Assembly (NCBI GenBank): GCA_030340625.1 | Contig: JAOPHQ010005418.1 | Span: forward strand, 224,718 to 288,717 | DNA: 64,000 nt | Direction of reading: 5' to 3' | Source of the DNA: Merluccius polli | Taxonomy: Eukaryota; Chordata; Actinopteri; Gadiformes; Merlucciidae | Shown: piece after piece, positions 46,720 through 57,721 of the stretch | Position numbering within the stretch: position 1 is the first letter of the stretch | Layout of the letters: every line of letters begins with the position of its first letter | Position numbers and translations under genes: made by a program | Notes under the pieces: model-generated | Databases searched by the model: none | What the model saw: only the letters and a program-made list of their open reading frames with translations | Told to the model about the DNA's origin: nothing

Positions 46720-46885
46720 TTCCTCATTGGAGCCTGACAGCCTGATAGCGGGCTGCAATGTGGGCTGCAGCTGCGCAAGGGAGCTGTACAACCCGGTGTG
46801 TGGAGTGGACAGCATCATGTACTACTCTCCCTGCCACGCTGGCTGCAGCACCATCAATCACACCAATGCTGCTACAGGAAAACAG
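46720..46885 (+). CDS. slco4a1: Organic anion transporter exon: Kazal-like loop, first part
   Basis: 166-bp internal exon. The acceptor ctccag and donor cag|gtacgc are both good; it enters in phase 2 and leaves in phase 0. The product has the Cys pattern of the OATP extracellular loop 5: AGCNVGCSCARELYNPVCG, then SPCHAGC, with an N-glycosylation site at NHT. SLCO proteins are 12-helix plasma-membrane carriers of large organic anions such as thyroid hormones and prostaglandins. The Kazal-type loop is extracellular and disulphide-rich. Assignment to SLCO4A1 rather than 4C1, 2A1 or 3A1 rests mainly on the later exons. The next exon is 13.1 kb downstream. Confidence 0.88.
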
Positions 46886-47766
46886 GTACGCTACGCTTCT
46901 CAATCGAGACAAAAGGCTTTGTTTCTACTCTGTTTGCAGTAATACACTACACTTGTGAAACCATCCTGATATCCACGTTTGTGTTTCACAATGAATATCA
47001 GTCTGGCATTGGCTGGGAAGTAATTGATTTCCAAATATGGCCTTACGTTGTTCAAAAACTCCAGCCAATAAGAGTGACGCTCTTGCTCTCCTCGCTCTTG
47101 CTGAATACAGTTGGAAGTAAAACAAAAACATATTTGCCTCTGAGAAAAGCCTTCTTGGGCGCCGCCATTATTTATTATTTAATTTGGCAGACTGTGGTGC
47201 TCCTTGTTAGCCATGAACTGAAACTTCCTCCCCCGAGCGCTGATTGGTTCTTCTTTCACCAATCCTGATGAAAGCCTGTTCACCAGGATCATCGAGGCCT
47301 GACTGATCTTCAGAGAGAAACAGAATATGAAATTGCGAGATCAGGATGGTCTCACAAGGCTACTAATACACCACTAATACAGAAAATGTATAATTATTCT
47401 AACATTTTGATTCCTACAATTTTTTAACTAGGTTGTGCAGCTCTATAACCTTTATTGTAGCTACTCCAAGTTTGATTGTTCTCAGCCTCACTTGTAAAGC
47501 CTAATTTATAGTTGCCATACGTGAACCAAAAATGTATGTAATCACGGCCCTCGTGCACGGTTCATACGCGAAGCATGAGTGCGAACTGCCGTCCATATTA
47601 TCGTCACGGTGTGTGGCAAGTATGGTTTATGTGCGTGGACTGCCCACGTACTTCACAAATGGCACATCACTACAACTATAAATTCCAACTAAGGTACTTA
47701 CCTAAGGTAAGGATACATGTGCTAAATGACTAAATGTAAATGTTTACCTATACAATGGTGCTTTAG

Positions 47767-47946
47767 AAAACTGCAACTTTGAAGCATTAATAAAGTAGTG
47801 AATAGTGCATTCATAGTGAATTAATCTTTTATAAATCATTGTTCCTACATGAATACTCATTAGTAAGCAATTCATAATTAGTTGTAAATTATAAAGTAGT
47901 AAATGATTTACAATTCAATGCTGCATTTCATGATGAGTTCAGGTAC
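47767..47946 (+). mobile_element. AT-rich MITE, copy A
   Basis: Shares ctgcaactttgaagcatt and gctgcatttcatgatgag (with small changes) with the complement of 59508-59757, and a central cattagtaag word. This copy has lost internal sequence. The two copies are inverted relative to each other and lie in the same intron. Confidence 0.75.
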
Positions 47947-48189
47947 TTTGAAAGCATTAGTTAAGTATTTTGTGTGAGACACTTTTTTTAAAGCTAGGTT
48001 AATTCACCCACAGCCTGACTGCACCTGTGTTACCTGTGCATGTGACGTGAGTCTCTCGTGGTGTGGAGAAAGTAATGTTACCGCCGGTAAAGTTGCTTCA
48101 GCTTCAGATAAGTGAATGCCATTAGCGGTAATCACTTTACCTTTGTCCGCCATAAAGTGTGTAGATAAGCTCACGTTGCAGTATAATAG

Positions 48190-48590
48190 TTACTATAAGG
48201 GGCTGATCACACCGAGACGCAGCACTAGAAACGCATCACCAGCAAAACGCATCGCCTTCAAAACCATTGTTTTCCTATGGTACGGCACGCCTGGTGTGCA
48301 CTCCTCTCTTGTGCCGCGCGTCATGCTTTTCTAGCGGTTTTTAGACGTGCATAACATTTCAAATATTCTCAACTTTTCTACGCAAGATGTGGAGTCACAC
48401 CGCTTGTCAATGTCACACTTGGCCCAGGCAGCCAATCAAATCAAGCAAGAGGCAGTTCCTTCCTGTTTCGATGCCAGTAGATGTGGTATAAATGGTGGGA
48501 CAATGACAAATGCAGACGAAAGGTTGATATTAGCAGCATTCAATTACGATGAACTATATAATTCAAGGTCCCCCCATATATAGGCCTATA
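48190..48590 (+). pseudogene. Possible PIF-Harbinger element fragment (MADF-like start)
   Basis: The segment near 48200 reads ctgatcacaccgagacgc, resembling a DNA-transposon terminus, and the end of the frame at 48347-48583 reads NADERLILAAFNYDELYNSR, similar to the start of the MADF domain in Harbinger-associated proteins. The frame stops at 48583. No partner terminus was found. Confidence 0.4.
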
Positions 48591-50096
48591 TATATAGGCC
48601 TATATTGAAACCTTTTATTGTTGCACTGCTGTAGGCAGCATTTTGTTTTTTTATGTATGCAAGTACACAAGAGAATGACAATAAACGTATTCTTGAAACT
48701 TGACACAACTCCTGGAAGAGATGGTGGTATTCACAATACGGTTTCCTTTTTTGCAGTATGTCGTGAACCCAAAACCTCCACTTTCTATGGGCTTTTTCCC
48801 CCTCATCCAATAGCACGGCAACGGCAAGAGCTCAACATCAGCTTCAATCCATTTTTTTTCCCCGAGCTCTTGCCAATCTGGAAAGGTAACGTTAACAATC
48901 ACTTTAATTTAGACTACATTTTTTATCTCTCTTGATATTTTGAACATATCGTCTGGCTAAAATGCCTGCTTTGTTTACCTACCTCATCTGCTTTTCTATT
49001 CCTAAGTAAGCTCATTTTCATTATTGCCGTTAACCATGGATGTAAGCCGAACCGAACGCTGTTTAAAACACTGTGCGACATCACTCTCTATTTAAACGCA
49101 GGGGAGGCAACGGTTTCACAGGGAGGGACTAACATGAACTGTCATGCACGGCGCATGTGCTGTCTTAAACGCACAGCTGGCCCGGCTAACAAAAACAAAG
49201 AAAAGAGAAGCTCAGATTACATTCTCTGGTCAGGACGGCATTACTCCACTGTATCTTTACATAGACAATGGTGGTTTGCTGCTATATTAATGTTTAAAAT
49301 ATCGTCTATAGCTCCTTTAAGAGAATTGTGAGAAATAATTGCATTATGAGCGCAACTTTGATGTAAAGCATTATAGTCAATGTAATCATCATATTACAAT
49401 GTCAATGTAATCATTATAGTTAATGTTGTAGGAGTCGCTGGAATTAACAATCAGTTTTCTCTTTTGGCTGCACACCTCTGTGGTCGTTTATTCACCGCTA
49501 ACTTGTCACCTTTCAGCGAAATTTGTCGTTTTTGTTTCAAAATAAGTCTTTCACATGGATCGTGTAGCTCTGCAATAAAACTGTTTCTCAAAGTCTGCGG
49601 GTAAAGTCATCTGTGGGTAGGCATGTTTACCGTAGTGTTCTGTTAGTCTGCTTGGGCAGTTTGATTCGCAAACTATTCAATCCCTGTTCCAATAAAAAGA
49701 AAGGTTTGAGTTGCTAGGCAGAGATTCACTCGCCTACAGACCGATCACATTTAGTGTGAGTGTTGCCGATACCGTTGTTTGTTGCAATGTTTGTTGCAAT
49801 GTATACAAACTAACAAACAAATGGGTTGTTCCTACATTAACAGGCAAGTCATGTAACCTCATATACAGTAGCTTTGGATTGGATGCCATAATACTAATAT
49901 TCCTCCTGATATGATTAGAGTTAATCATAGGATCAATGATCAAGGATGGAGGATCCCACTCCCAACCAATGTTATGGTATACCAGTGTACTGGCACCATC
50001 ATGCACACTACAGTAGGCCTACTACATTTACCATGGTTGAAATAGCCTGTACAAGACTGTAAATGACTCCTTCAGAAATAATAATAATAACAATAA

Positions 50097-50098
50097 TA

Positions 50099-50146
<48 letters not shown>
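50097..50146. repeat. TA microsatellite, left half
   Basis: An uninterrupted (TA)n run ending where the hAT terminus tagggctgtc begins. The right half follows the element at 52576-52623. Confidence 0.95.
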
Positions 50147-50147
<1 letters not shown>

Positions 50148-50761
50148 GGCTGTCAAAATTAACGTGTTAACGCGAGATGATTAATTTCTGGAATTAACGG
50201 CGATAATTTTTTTAATGCATTAACCGCATCCCCCCCCTGTTTTACCCACAATTCAACCCCCGGCGCGTTCATTCCTCGTTGCGTAAACAGCATTGTTGAC
50301 ACGAGCGAGATGGGGGAGTCCGACAAACCGGTTGGCCCTCTGGATGGACAGTTTGAGTATAAAAAAAATATCTAGCGACTCCTGCATCCACGGTTCCATG
50401 CGAACGACTCTTCATCGCAGGCCATATTGTGCAGAAGAAACGGTCCGCTTTACATTCAGAACATGTCAACAAGTTAGTTTGCCTTAGCAACTGGCTAAAA
50501 GATGAATAAGGCTACATCCACACTACTACGTTTTCGGTTTTATACATTTTTTTTTAAACGAAAATGATCTCCGTCCTCACTAGCGTTTTAGCACCGTATT
50601 AGAAAGAATCTCCGTCCATACTACCACGCCTGAAAACGCATATCACATGACCATGGTCCGTGACCAGCCGTGGTCATGTGACCAGCGTGCCGGTATAAAC
50701 AGGAAGCAGATTGTCTACTCTGCGGTTGGTTAGTTGCAGAAAATATTAGGGAGGAAGAACA

Positions 50762-50959
50762 TTGAACAGAAGAACAATGGCAAAAAGTAAGACCAGAGAT
50801 TTCTTAGTTTGGACCAACGACGAGGTGGAACTGTTACTGAAAGTAACACATGAGTATAAGGCATTGAAGGCGGCGGAAAACATAGTTTGGGAGTCATCGC
50901 AAAGCAAATACGGCAAGGTTTGTTTTCTTCCGGAAAAGGGTCACATGATAGGGGCGTGA
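50762..50959 (+). pseudogene. Harbinger Myb-like (SANT) protein, N-terminal fragment
   Basis: 65 aa starting MNRRTMAKSK with FLVWTNDEVELLLKVTHEYK, the first helix-turn of a Myb/SANT/MADF-like DNA-binding domain, followed by ENIVWESSQSKYGK. In complete PIF-Harbinger elements a separate Myb-like protein helps the transposase enter the nucleus and bind element ends. Here the frame ends by read-through into unrelated sequence and the rest is lost, so this is a remnant. Confidence 0.75.
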
Positions 50960-51160
50960 CAAATCAGAGAAGGACACGTCATGACTGATAAGACCCAATC
51001 AGGAAGCGAACGTGGCTGTCTGCGTCATCGGCTCCGTATCCGCCCGTCCACTCTAGTCCAGACTGAAACGCAAACCCAGAGTTTTCAAACTAAAACTGGG
51101 TCAGCAGTGTTTTCAATAATCTTCGTTTTAGGGGTTGTAAAATGCTGGAGTAGTGTGTAC

Positions 51161-51464
51161 TAGGGATGAGCGAGTACAGCATTATCTGTATCTGTTAACC
51201 ATATGAATTACCTGTATCTGTAGCTGTACTCGGAGTGGGCGTGGCCTAACCCGGAAGTGGGCGGGATTTAACCCGGAAGTGGGTCGGGTTGTCTTGAAAT
51301 GAGCGAGGTTTTAACCGGTATGTTATTTTAAGCATGCAATTGATATGGGTTGATCAGAAATTGTTATTTATTGCTGATTAGAAAACTATTTACAGGACAG
51401 CATCAGCATTGGAAAAAAAAAAAAAAAAACCTCCGACGACCAGCAGGGAGAGGGAGAGAGAGAG

Positions 51465-51509
<45 letters not shown>

Positions 51510-52391
51510 GTGTGTAGCTTGATTTCCAATATTTATACCACTACTAGCTTTATCAATCAATGGTTTTGATCACGATAGCAAACAAACTATTTACAGAATA
51601 GTAGGTATATAGTAGAATAGTAGGTAATAGGTATAAATATGCTGCTATGATATTTATACCACTACTAGCTTTATTTTTATACCACTACTAGCTTTATTTT
51701 TTCATCCAATACAGGAAGAAAGTGTCAGACACAGTGCGTGAAGTCAAAAAACAGTTAGAGCCAGCTGACGGTTTAAAAAAAAAAAAAAAAAAAACTCAGA
51801 CGACCGGCAGGGAGAGGGAGAGAGAGAGAGTGTGTGTGTGTGTATGTGTAGCTTGATTTCCAATATTTATACCACTACTAGCTTTATTTTTTCACGAAAT
51901 ACAGTAATAAAGTGTCGGACACCATGCGTGAAGTAAAACAAAACTGGTTAGAGCCAGGCAGCCAGATGACGGTTAAAAAAGGAAAAAGAAAAAAAAATCA
52001 ACACGAGTCGGCACCACGTCTGAACGAACCCACGTTTACCAGAACTCTACTGGTTCATAAGTAAGTACCAACCTAAGTAATAACAAACCTGAAGCTGAAG
52101 AAACCCTAAACATTAACGGAAAATGACCCGCGAACCTGAGTGACTGAGGGAGAGACAGAGAGCTGTTCTGTGTGTGAGTGATCAGAGCGACACAACAACA
52201 CATCTGCATTGTGTAGGGGAGGGGCGCTGTAGCCTATCACAGAACGCTGACACAGTCAGCTACCCAATGAGGATTTTCATTCAATCCGAGCACAGATATT
52301 GACTGGTATTACTCGTATAATACTCGTACTCGGCAAAAGTGCTTTATCCGTACCGGATACTCGTTTCAGCCGAGTATCCGGCTCAACTCTA
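51161..52391. mobile_element. hAT-type element, exact 8-bp TSD, innermost layer
   Basis: Starts tagggatgagcgagtac, ends gctcaactcta, and is flanked by gtgtgtac on both sides (51153-51160, 52392-52399). The inside has no transposase but a tandem duplication (see 51410-52000). Confidence 0.9.
51410..52000. repeat. Internal tandem duplication with AG/TG microsatellites
   Basis: A module with gacgacc(a/g)gcagggagag, an AG/TG run, gtagcttgatttccaatatt and ccactactagctttat occurs at 51433-51552 and again at 51797-51893. The motif accactactagcttta also occurs alone at about 51660 and 51681. The module tcagacacagtgcgtgaagt (51726) recurs as tcggacaccatgcgtgaagt (51916). Confidence 0.8.
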
Positions 52392-52575
52392 GTGTGTACG
52401 CTAGGTGTAAACGTGGCAAAAGTTATGCAGTTTAAAACGAAAACGTAGTAGCGTGGATGTAGCCTAAGTAAAAGGGCCACATGTCATGTCATATTTAGGA
52501 TTGGGATTAATGGAAATTATTTCAAGAAACCTTGTGATTAATTAGATTAAAATTTGTAATCGTTTTACAGCCCTA

Positions 52576-52580
52576 ATATA

Positions 52581-52627
<47 letters not shown>

Positions 52628-52669
52628 ATAATATCATATTTATATATGGACCTTTGACTTGAAGCTATC
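52576..52669. repeat. TA microsatellite, right half, and spacer
   Basis: A (TA)n run at about 52585-52623 continues the run left of the hAT element. The minus-strand LINE 3' end follows. Confidence 0.85.
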
Positions 52670-52795
52670 GCTTATTTTCGCCTACCCTTCTTACATGATC
52701 AGCTTATTCAGATCACATCATTCAAAACATCAAACAGAAAATCATATCGTTTTGCACAAAATCCCAAACATAATTCCATAATAGTGCCAGCTACA

Positions 52796-54442
52796 TCAAC
52801 CGCATCTCTCATATTTTTCAAATACCTTATTCTTAAACAAACGTTTGAATTCATGAATTGACTGGCACATCTTCAATTCGTTATCAAGTGCATTCCATAT
52901 ATTTACACCCCTTACAGAAATACATTGATCTTTTATTTTAGTCCTGGACTTTGTTTTTTCAATCATACGTTTCCCTCGGAGCTCATATCTACATTCCCTT
53001 TTTTTAAACATGTTCACAATTTTACAAGGTAACAAGTTGTTATACGCTTTGTACATTATCAGCGCTATTTTATAGTCCACTAAGTTCATAAATTTGAAGG
53101 CCCTTAATTTAATAAATAATTCATTTGATGGTTCTCTATAATTTGACTTAGTGATAATCCTTACAGCTCTTTTTGAAGAATAAAGATCAGGTTTAGTATG
53201 GGTAGAATATGCATTCCCCCATATTTCTAAACAGTATGTTATGTAAAGGACAACCATTGTACAATACAGAATATACAAAGCACGCTGGTTCAACATATCT
53301 TTTACCTTGTATAATATGGCAGTCGATTTGGCTAATTTTGATTTGACATGATTAATATGCATTTTCCAATTCAGTTCATGGTCCATAATGACACCTACAC
53401 ATTTTGTTTCAAACACCCTTTCAATTTCTGTATCCTCTATTCTCAATTTAACTACTGTATCTGTTTTACGGTTCCCAAAAATCATAATTTTGTTTTACTT
53501 ATATTTAAAGATAGCTTATTTACAACAAACCGTTTCTTTACAAGTTTCATGTCATTTTTGACAGTAGTTATTATATCAGTTAACTGGTCCCCAGAACAGA
53601 AGAAATTTGTATCATCTGCAAAAAGGATGCAGTTCATATATTTCGACACTTTACAAAGTTCATTCAGATACAAGATAAATAGTTTTGGCCCCAGCACTGA
53701 CCCTTGCGGGACCCCGCATTAACCTTTAATAACACAGAATCGGTTTTATCACAGGATACATATTGCCATCTATTACTTAAAAAAGAACACAACCAGGAAT
53801 GAGCTACCCCTCTGACACCATACTTATACATCTTTTGCATTAATAATCCATGATCAATCTATCAAAGGCCTTTTTAAGGTCAATGAAAATTCCTATCATG
53901 TGTCATTTATTGTCTGTGGCGGTGGTCATTTCATCTATGAGTTTCATAAGTGCTAATCCAGTAGACTGGTTTGTTATAAAACCATGCTGATTCTCACTCA
54001 GGATGTTATGCTTTTCTATAAAACTATCCAATCTTGTAACAAATAGTTTCTCCAAAATTGTTGAAAATTGCAGAAGCAAAGAAACTGGTCTATAATTTGA
54101 CACAAGATCTTTTCCACCAGACTTATACAAGGGAATTACTTTAGCCGTTTTCATTTCATTTGGAAAGATTCCAGTTCTGAGTGAAAGATTCAAAATATAG
54201 ATCAGAGGTTTAACCACACCTTCTAAAGTGTCCTTAATTAAGGCCATGTCAAAACCATTATTATCTGTAGACCGTTTGCTTTTAAATGCTCTGACAATCC
54301 CCATGACTTCTGTTTCATAAGTGGCTGTAAGAAACATACTATTTACATTTATTCCTGTCAGATTACTTACTTCATCCGTATTAATTGGTTGTACAATATC
54401 ACTTGCCAACCTCGGTCCTACAGTTACAAAGAAACTATTCAA
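52796..54442 (-). pseudogene. LINE ORF2: reverse transcriptase, frameshifted
   Basis: Frame 54442-53903 (179 aa) has TAKVIPLYKSGGKDLVSNYRP cut to its first part plus fingers, and HGFITNQSTGLALM. Between 53902 and 53698 the palm is in other frames. Frame 53697-53482 has LFILYLNELCKV and the catalytic LFADDTNFF. Frame 53485-52796 (229 aa) is the thumb and C-terminal part with NWKMHINHVKSKLAK and EIWGNAY. Four or more shifts inactivate the enzyme. The endonuclease lies upstream in the neighbouring frame with almost no gap. Confidence 0.88.
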
Positions 54443-55784
54443 TTAATTTGCAATATTTTCCTTATTGTAAATATGAATATCTCCCTTTAAGATGGATTGG
54501 GGAAAATCAGCTTTTCCAGTTTTCTTTCTAATCAGGCTGTTAATTACTTTCCAAGTCTCTCTAATATTGTTTTTACTATCTTCTATTAATTTACTATAGT
54601 AATTCTCCTTACTTATCCTAATTATCTTTGTCAATCTATTTTTGTATAGCTTATATCTTCTTTCAGCTTTATCTGTTCTACTTCTTATGAATTCTCTGTA
54701 TAGTATATTTTTCTTTTTAATTGCATTCTGTAGGGTTTTGGATATCCATGGCTTATTTTCTTTTTTACTTGTATCACTGCATGTTCTCAGTGGGCAATTT
54801 CTATCATAACACTCTTTGAATATACTTAAAAATGAATTATAAGCGTCGTCTACATCAGCAACATAAACAGATTCCCAGGTTTGTCTCATCAAGTCTATTT
54901 TTAATGACTCCACTGTTTCTGAATTTCTCAATCTAAATGTTGTTAGTTTTTCCCCCCGAGGATTTCCCCTTAGATTGTACTGAAATGTTGTAAAAATTAG
55001 TAAATGATCACTTATATCTTGGATGAACAACCCCCTTACAGTTGCATCTATGATGTTAGAATAAATATTGTCAATTAGAGCTGCACTGGACCTAGTAATT
55101 CTACTTGGTTTAGTGATCCTTGGGAATAGACCAACACTATACATGGTGTTAATGAGGTCAGTTGTTCCCATATGACCCTGTGGGTTTAATAAATCAATGT
55201 TGAAATCCCAACATACAAATACAGTCTTCTTATTAATTATTTTTTCATACAAGTCAATCATTTGTTCCTTAAGAATTTCTATTCCACATACAGGAGCTTT
55301 GTAAACACAACTTATGATTATATTTTTAGCTTCTCCATCTCAATTTCTACTGTTATGAATTCCAACTTGTCATCTATCCCTTTAGACATATTTTTATTTT
55401 CACTTGCTTACAATGTAGTGTCTCATCAACATATAGGACCACGCCCCCACCCCTTTTTCTTCTCCTATTAACATAAAACATGTGATACCCCTGCAATTCA
55501 TAATCTTTTACTATTTTGTCACTTAACCAAGTTTCTGAAACAGCGACGGCACTAAATTTAGTTTTCAACATCCCCAAAAAATCATATACCTTTGAAAATG
55601 TTTTAATTAGGCTTCTGCTATTTATATGTATAATTGAGAACACACCTATCATTTTAACATTTACATTGAATTGCTGTTCAGTATAATACCTACATTCGTT
55701 TTGCATGGTATGAAAAATTTGTTTCTGGGTCAAAGTCACAGTCCATGTCATGTGTTCCTTTCCCGGAGTAATCAAATGTTTCAT
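54443..55784 (-). pseudogene. LINE ORF2: endonuclease, frameshifted
   Basis: Frame 55784-55374 (136 aa) contains IIHINSRSLIKTFSKV, AVSETWLSDKI and RGGGVVLYV. Frame 55261-54443 (272 aa) continues with VCWDFNIDLLN, DNIYSNI and ISDHLLIFTTF, then the linker with KPWISKTLQNAIKKKN. These are the conserved endonuclease blocks in order. About 110 bp between the frames, including the central part of the domain, are shifted. The usual GDFN motif reads WDFN here, so the Gly is replaced. Confidence 0.85.
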
Positions 55785-56153
55785 AATTAAAATCTAAATA
55801 TGTATTTAGAAGGGTGTTCCCGTCATTTCCTTTTGTCGTTACATCTTGATCGTCACTCTCATAGTCCATCATTGATGAAAAAAGTAAATCATAAATTAAA
55901 AATTAAAAATCCAAAGCACTGAAAAAAGAACTCACTCGTGTCCAAAGTTCCACTCGTTTGTACCTTCACAATGTCCCTACAGTACAACATCACAAAAGAA
56001 AAAAAGGAAAATAAGAAAGAGAGGGAGAGAGAGGGGGAAAAGGCAGTCCAGGGCACACTCCCTTGTTGATACTCACGACAGGCCTGCATCTCCAAGTCGC
56101 TCCAAGTCCCCAGCTCACCTTCACTGTGATTGTTTCAATTAGTTCATTCAGTC

Positions 56154-56853
56154 TCATTGGAATTTTTCCAGGTCTTCAATCTCCCGAATAACAATGGATT
56201 TCTCCTCCTCAGTGGATGATCCGTTCGTACGTATCCATATCTTACAGTCTATGGTCCACGTTGATTTAATTGTTTTCTGTTTTTTCAATAAACGCGCACA
56301 TCTGGCAATGTCCGCGTTCTTTCTCGTTAGATGCTCATTCATATAGACATTTGTCCCTTTCAGCTTGTTTCCTTGTCTCAGAAGATCCGTCTTGTGTTTC
56401 CGATTTGCAAACCGCATGATAATGTTTGGCTCTGTTTGTCCTGCTCTATTTGAGGCTCTCTTTGGCAGTAGGTGACAGGCTGATACTTTCCTTTTCAATG
56501 GCTATTTGTTTACTGTGGAAAAAATGAATCACCTGTTCCTCAAGAGTCTGTAGCTCGTTCAGCGGAGCGTCCTCGCCCCCTGACTCCCCGCTGGCAACCC
56601 GTGCGTAAGAGCGGTGTCTGGTTTTCAATCCACTAATCACCACATTATCCTTGTGTGTATATTGCTCCAAATCATCCACTCTACGCACCAGGACAGCAAT
56701 CTTGTCATTTTTTTCCTTGATCAGTTTCTTCAGACTCTTCACCTCTTCCTTCACCAGATCTTTCACCTCTTTCAGCAAATTCACTAGTGTTTTATCCTGC
56801 ATCACATTGATTTTCCCTGTAAGGGCATCCAGTGATTTCTTAATCTCATCCAT
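56154..56853 (-). pseudogene. LINE ORF1: coiled coil and RNA-binding-like domain
   Basis: Frame 56853-56446 (135 aa) begins MDEIKKSLDAL and has a long coiled coil to about residue 65 (EVKDLVKEEVKSLKKLIKEK), then VDDLEQYTHKDNVVISGL as in LINE ORF1 proteins. Frame 56498-56154 (114 aa) continues with the RNA-binding-like part (NIIMRFANRKHKTDLL) and a C-terminal segment with IKSTWTIDCKIWIRTN. ORF1 proteins of this type form trimers and bind element RNA. The two parts overlap in different frames, implying one frameshift. The start at 56853 follows the leader. Confidence 0.8.
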
Positions 56854-57025
56854 CTCGGCGATTGCGCTTGCCTTGGGATTTCCTGTATTACTCTTCAGTA
56901 AAGATATTCCACCCTAACCGACGGGTCAGAAAGGGAACTCTAATGTTTTGAAAAGTTTAATCTGAAAGTTTTGATCATCAAACAAAAGGAGTGGAGTCCC
57001 CGAGGCTTCCACTCCGCCGCCATGA

Positions 57026-57713
57026 GAATTTTTGAAATCCTTATAATAACTGCTTCATATAAATGGGCCTGAATATCACTGACAGGCTTTTTGTGTGCCT
57101 TGGGTAGAACATCCATAGCTAAATATAACCTGATTGATTTGAAGGGCACCATACGCTGATCTTAGTTTTCAAGCAAAACAAATGTCCCCTTTTTGGTTCC
57201 TCACCAGTTTGCACCCCTGATCATCTTAAAGGGAAAGAGTCATCCATCTCGTATCGTGAATCAGCATGAGAACGGTCTAACACCAGGAGTCCCATAACCC
57301 AACCGTTTATGCTGAACACACACTACAAACAAGTTTCAGTGAATTATGCCCTTACGCCCATGCAAGGTCCGCTACGATGTAACCATTATATGAGAATAAC
57401 CACCCAATTAAGAGGTATTAAAAGGTATTTAGCCATTTATTTTTTATAATTTAAGAAATAATGGTATCACAGAAAATAATTAGGTAGAATAGGAAAACAC
57501 AAAGTCGGAAAATGGAAAATGGAAAAGTACTTTGTGTGAGAACATAATGGGAAACAGGAAAGGGGGTTAAGGAGAGGCCAACAAAGGGTCTTTGCTAAAC
57601 AAATACATCGCCATTATGTTCCAAAAAATGGCAGCAGAGCAGGATGAGGACATAAGACAAACCTGGTTGGAAAACAATTAGATATGGACAATCCTGGTTC
57701 GAAAACAATGGTG
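57026..57713. other. Intron sequence between LINE and hAT; no gene
   Basis: Unremarkable AT-rich intron. No element ends were found. Confidence 0.5.
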
Positions 57714-57721
57714 TATGAAGA

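Larger units (their letters stand above)
46886..50096 (+). other. SLCO intron 1, left part
   Basis: No exon recognised. Holds an AT-rich MITE copy (47767-47946), a PIF-Harbinger-like fragment (about 48190-48590) and unremarkable sequence elsewhere. Confidence 0.55.
50510..52464 (+). mobile_element. PIF-Harbinger element, TAA target duplication, middle layer
   Basis: Inverted ends ggctacatccacactactac (right copy with one mismatch) continue into cgttttcg, flanked by TAA on both sides (50507-50509, 52465-52467). Three-bp TWA duplications are the Harbinger signature. It carries a Myb-like protein start (50762-50959) but no transposase. It lies in the hAT at 50147-52575 and hosts another hAT. 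Confidence 0.88.
50147..52575. mobile_element. hAT-type element, outer layer of a three-level nest
   Basis: Ends are tagggctgtcaaaattaacg and ttttacagcccta, inverted with mismatches. It lies in a TA microsatellite, so an 8-bp duplication cannot be judged (atatatat versus atatactt). Without the nested elements it would be about 0.5 kb and non-autonomous. The interior has cgcgagatgattaat-type sequence common in fish hAT elements. Confidence 0.8.
52670..57025 (-). mobile_element. Two-ORF non-LTR retrotransposon (CR1/Jockey-like)
   Basis: About 4.3 kb on the minus strand in SLCO intron 1. It has a 5' leader with gcggcggagtggaagcc near 57020, an ORF1 in two frames (56853-56154), and an endonuclease and RT in five frames (55784-52796). 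The 3' end abuts AT-rich sequence and no poly-A or repeated tail is clear. No duplication was recognised. Shifts in both ORFs indicate an inactive copy. Confidence 0.85.

Noticed and set aside
46796..47268. 156-aa + strand frame overlapping the Kazal exon in another register
   Set aside because: Shadow of the SLCO exon continuing into intron; the SLCO register has matching splice phases and a Cys pattern.
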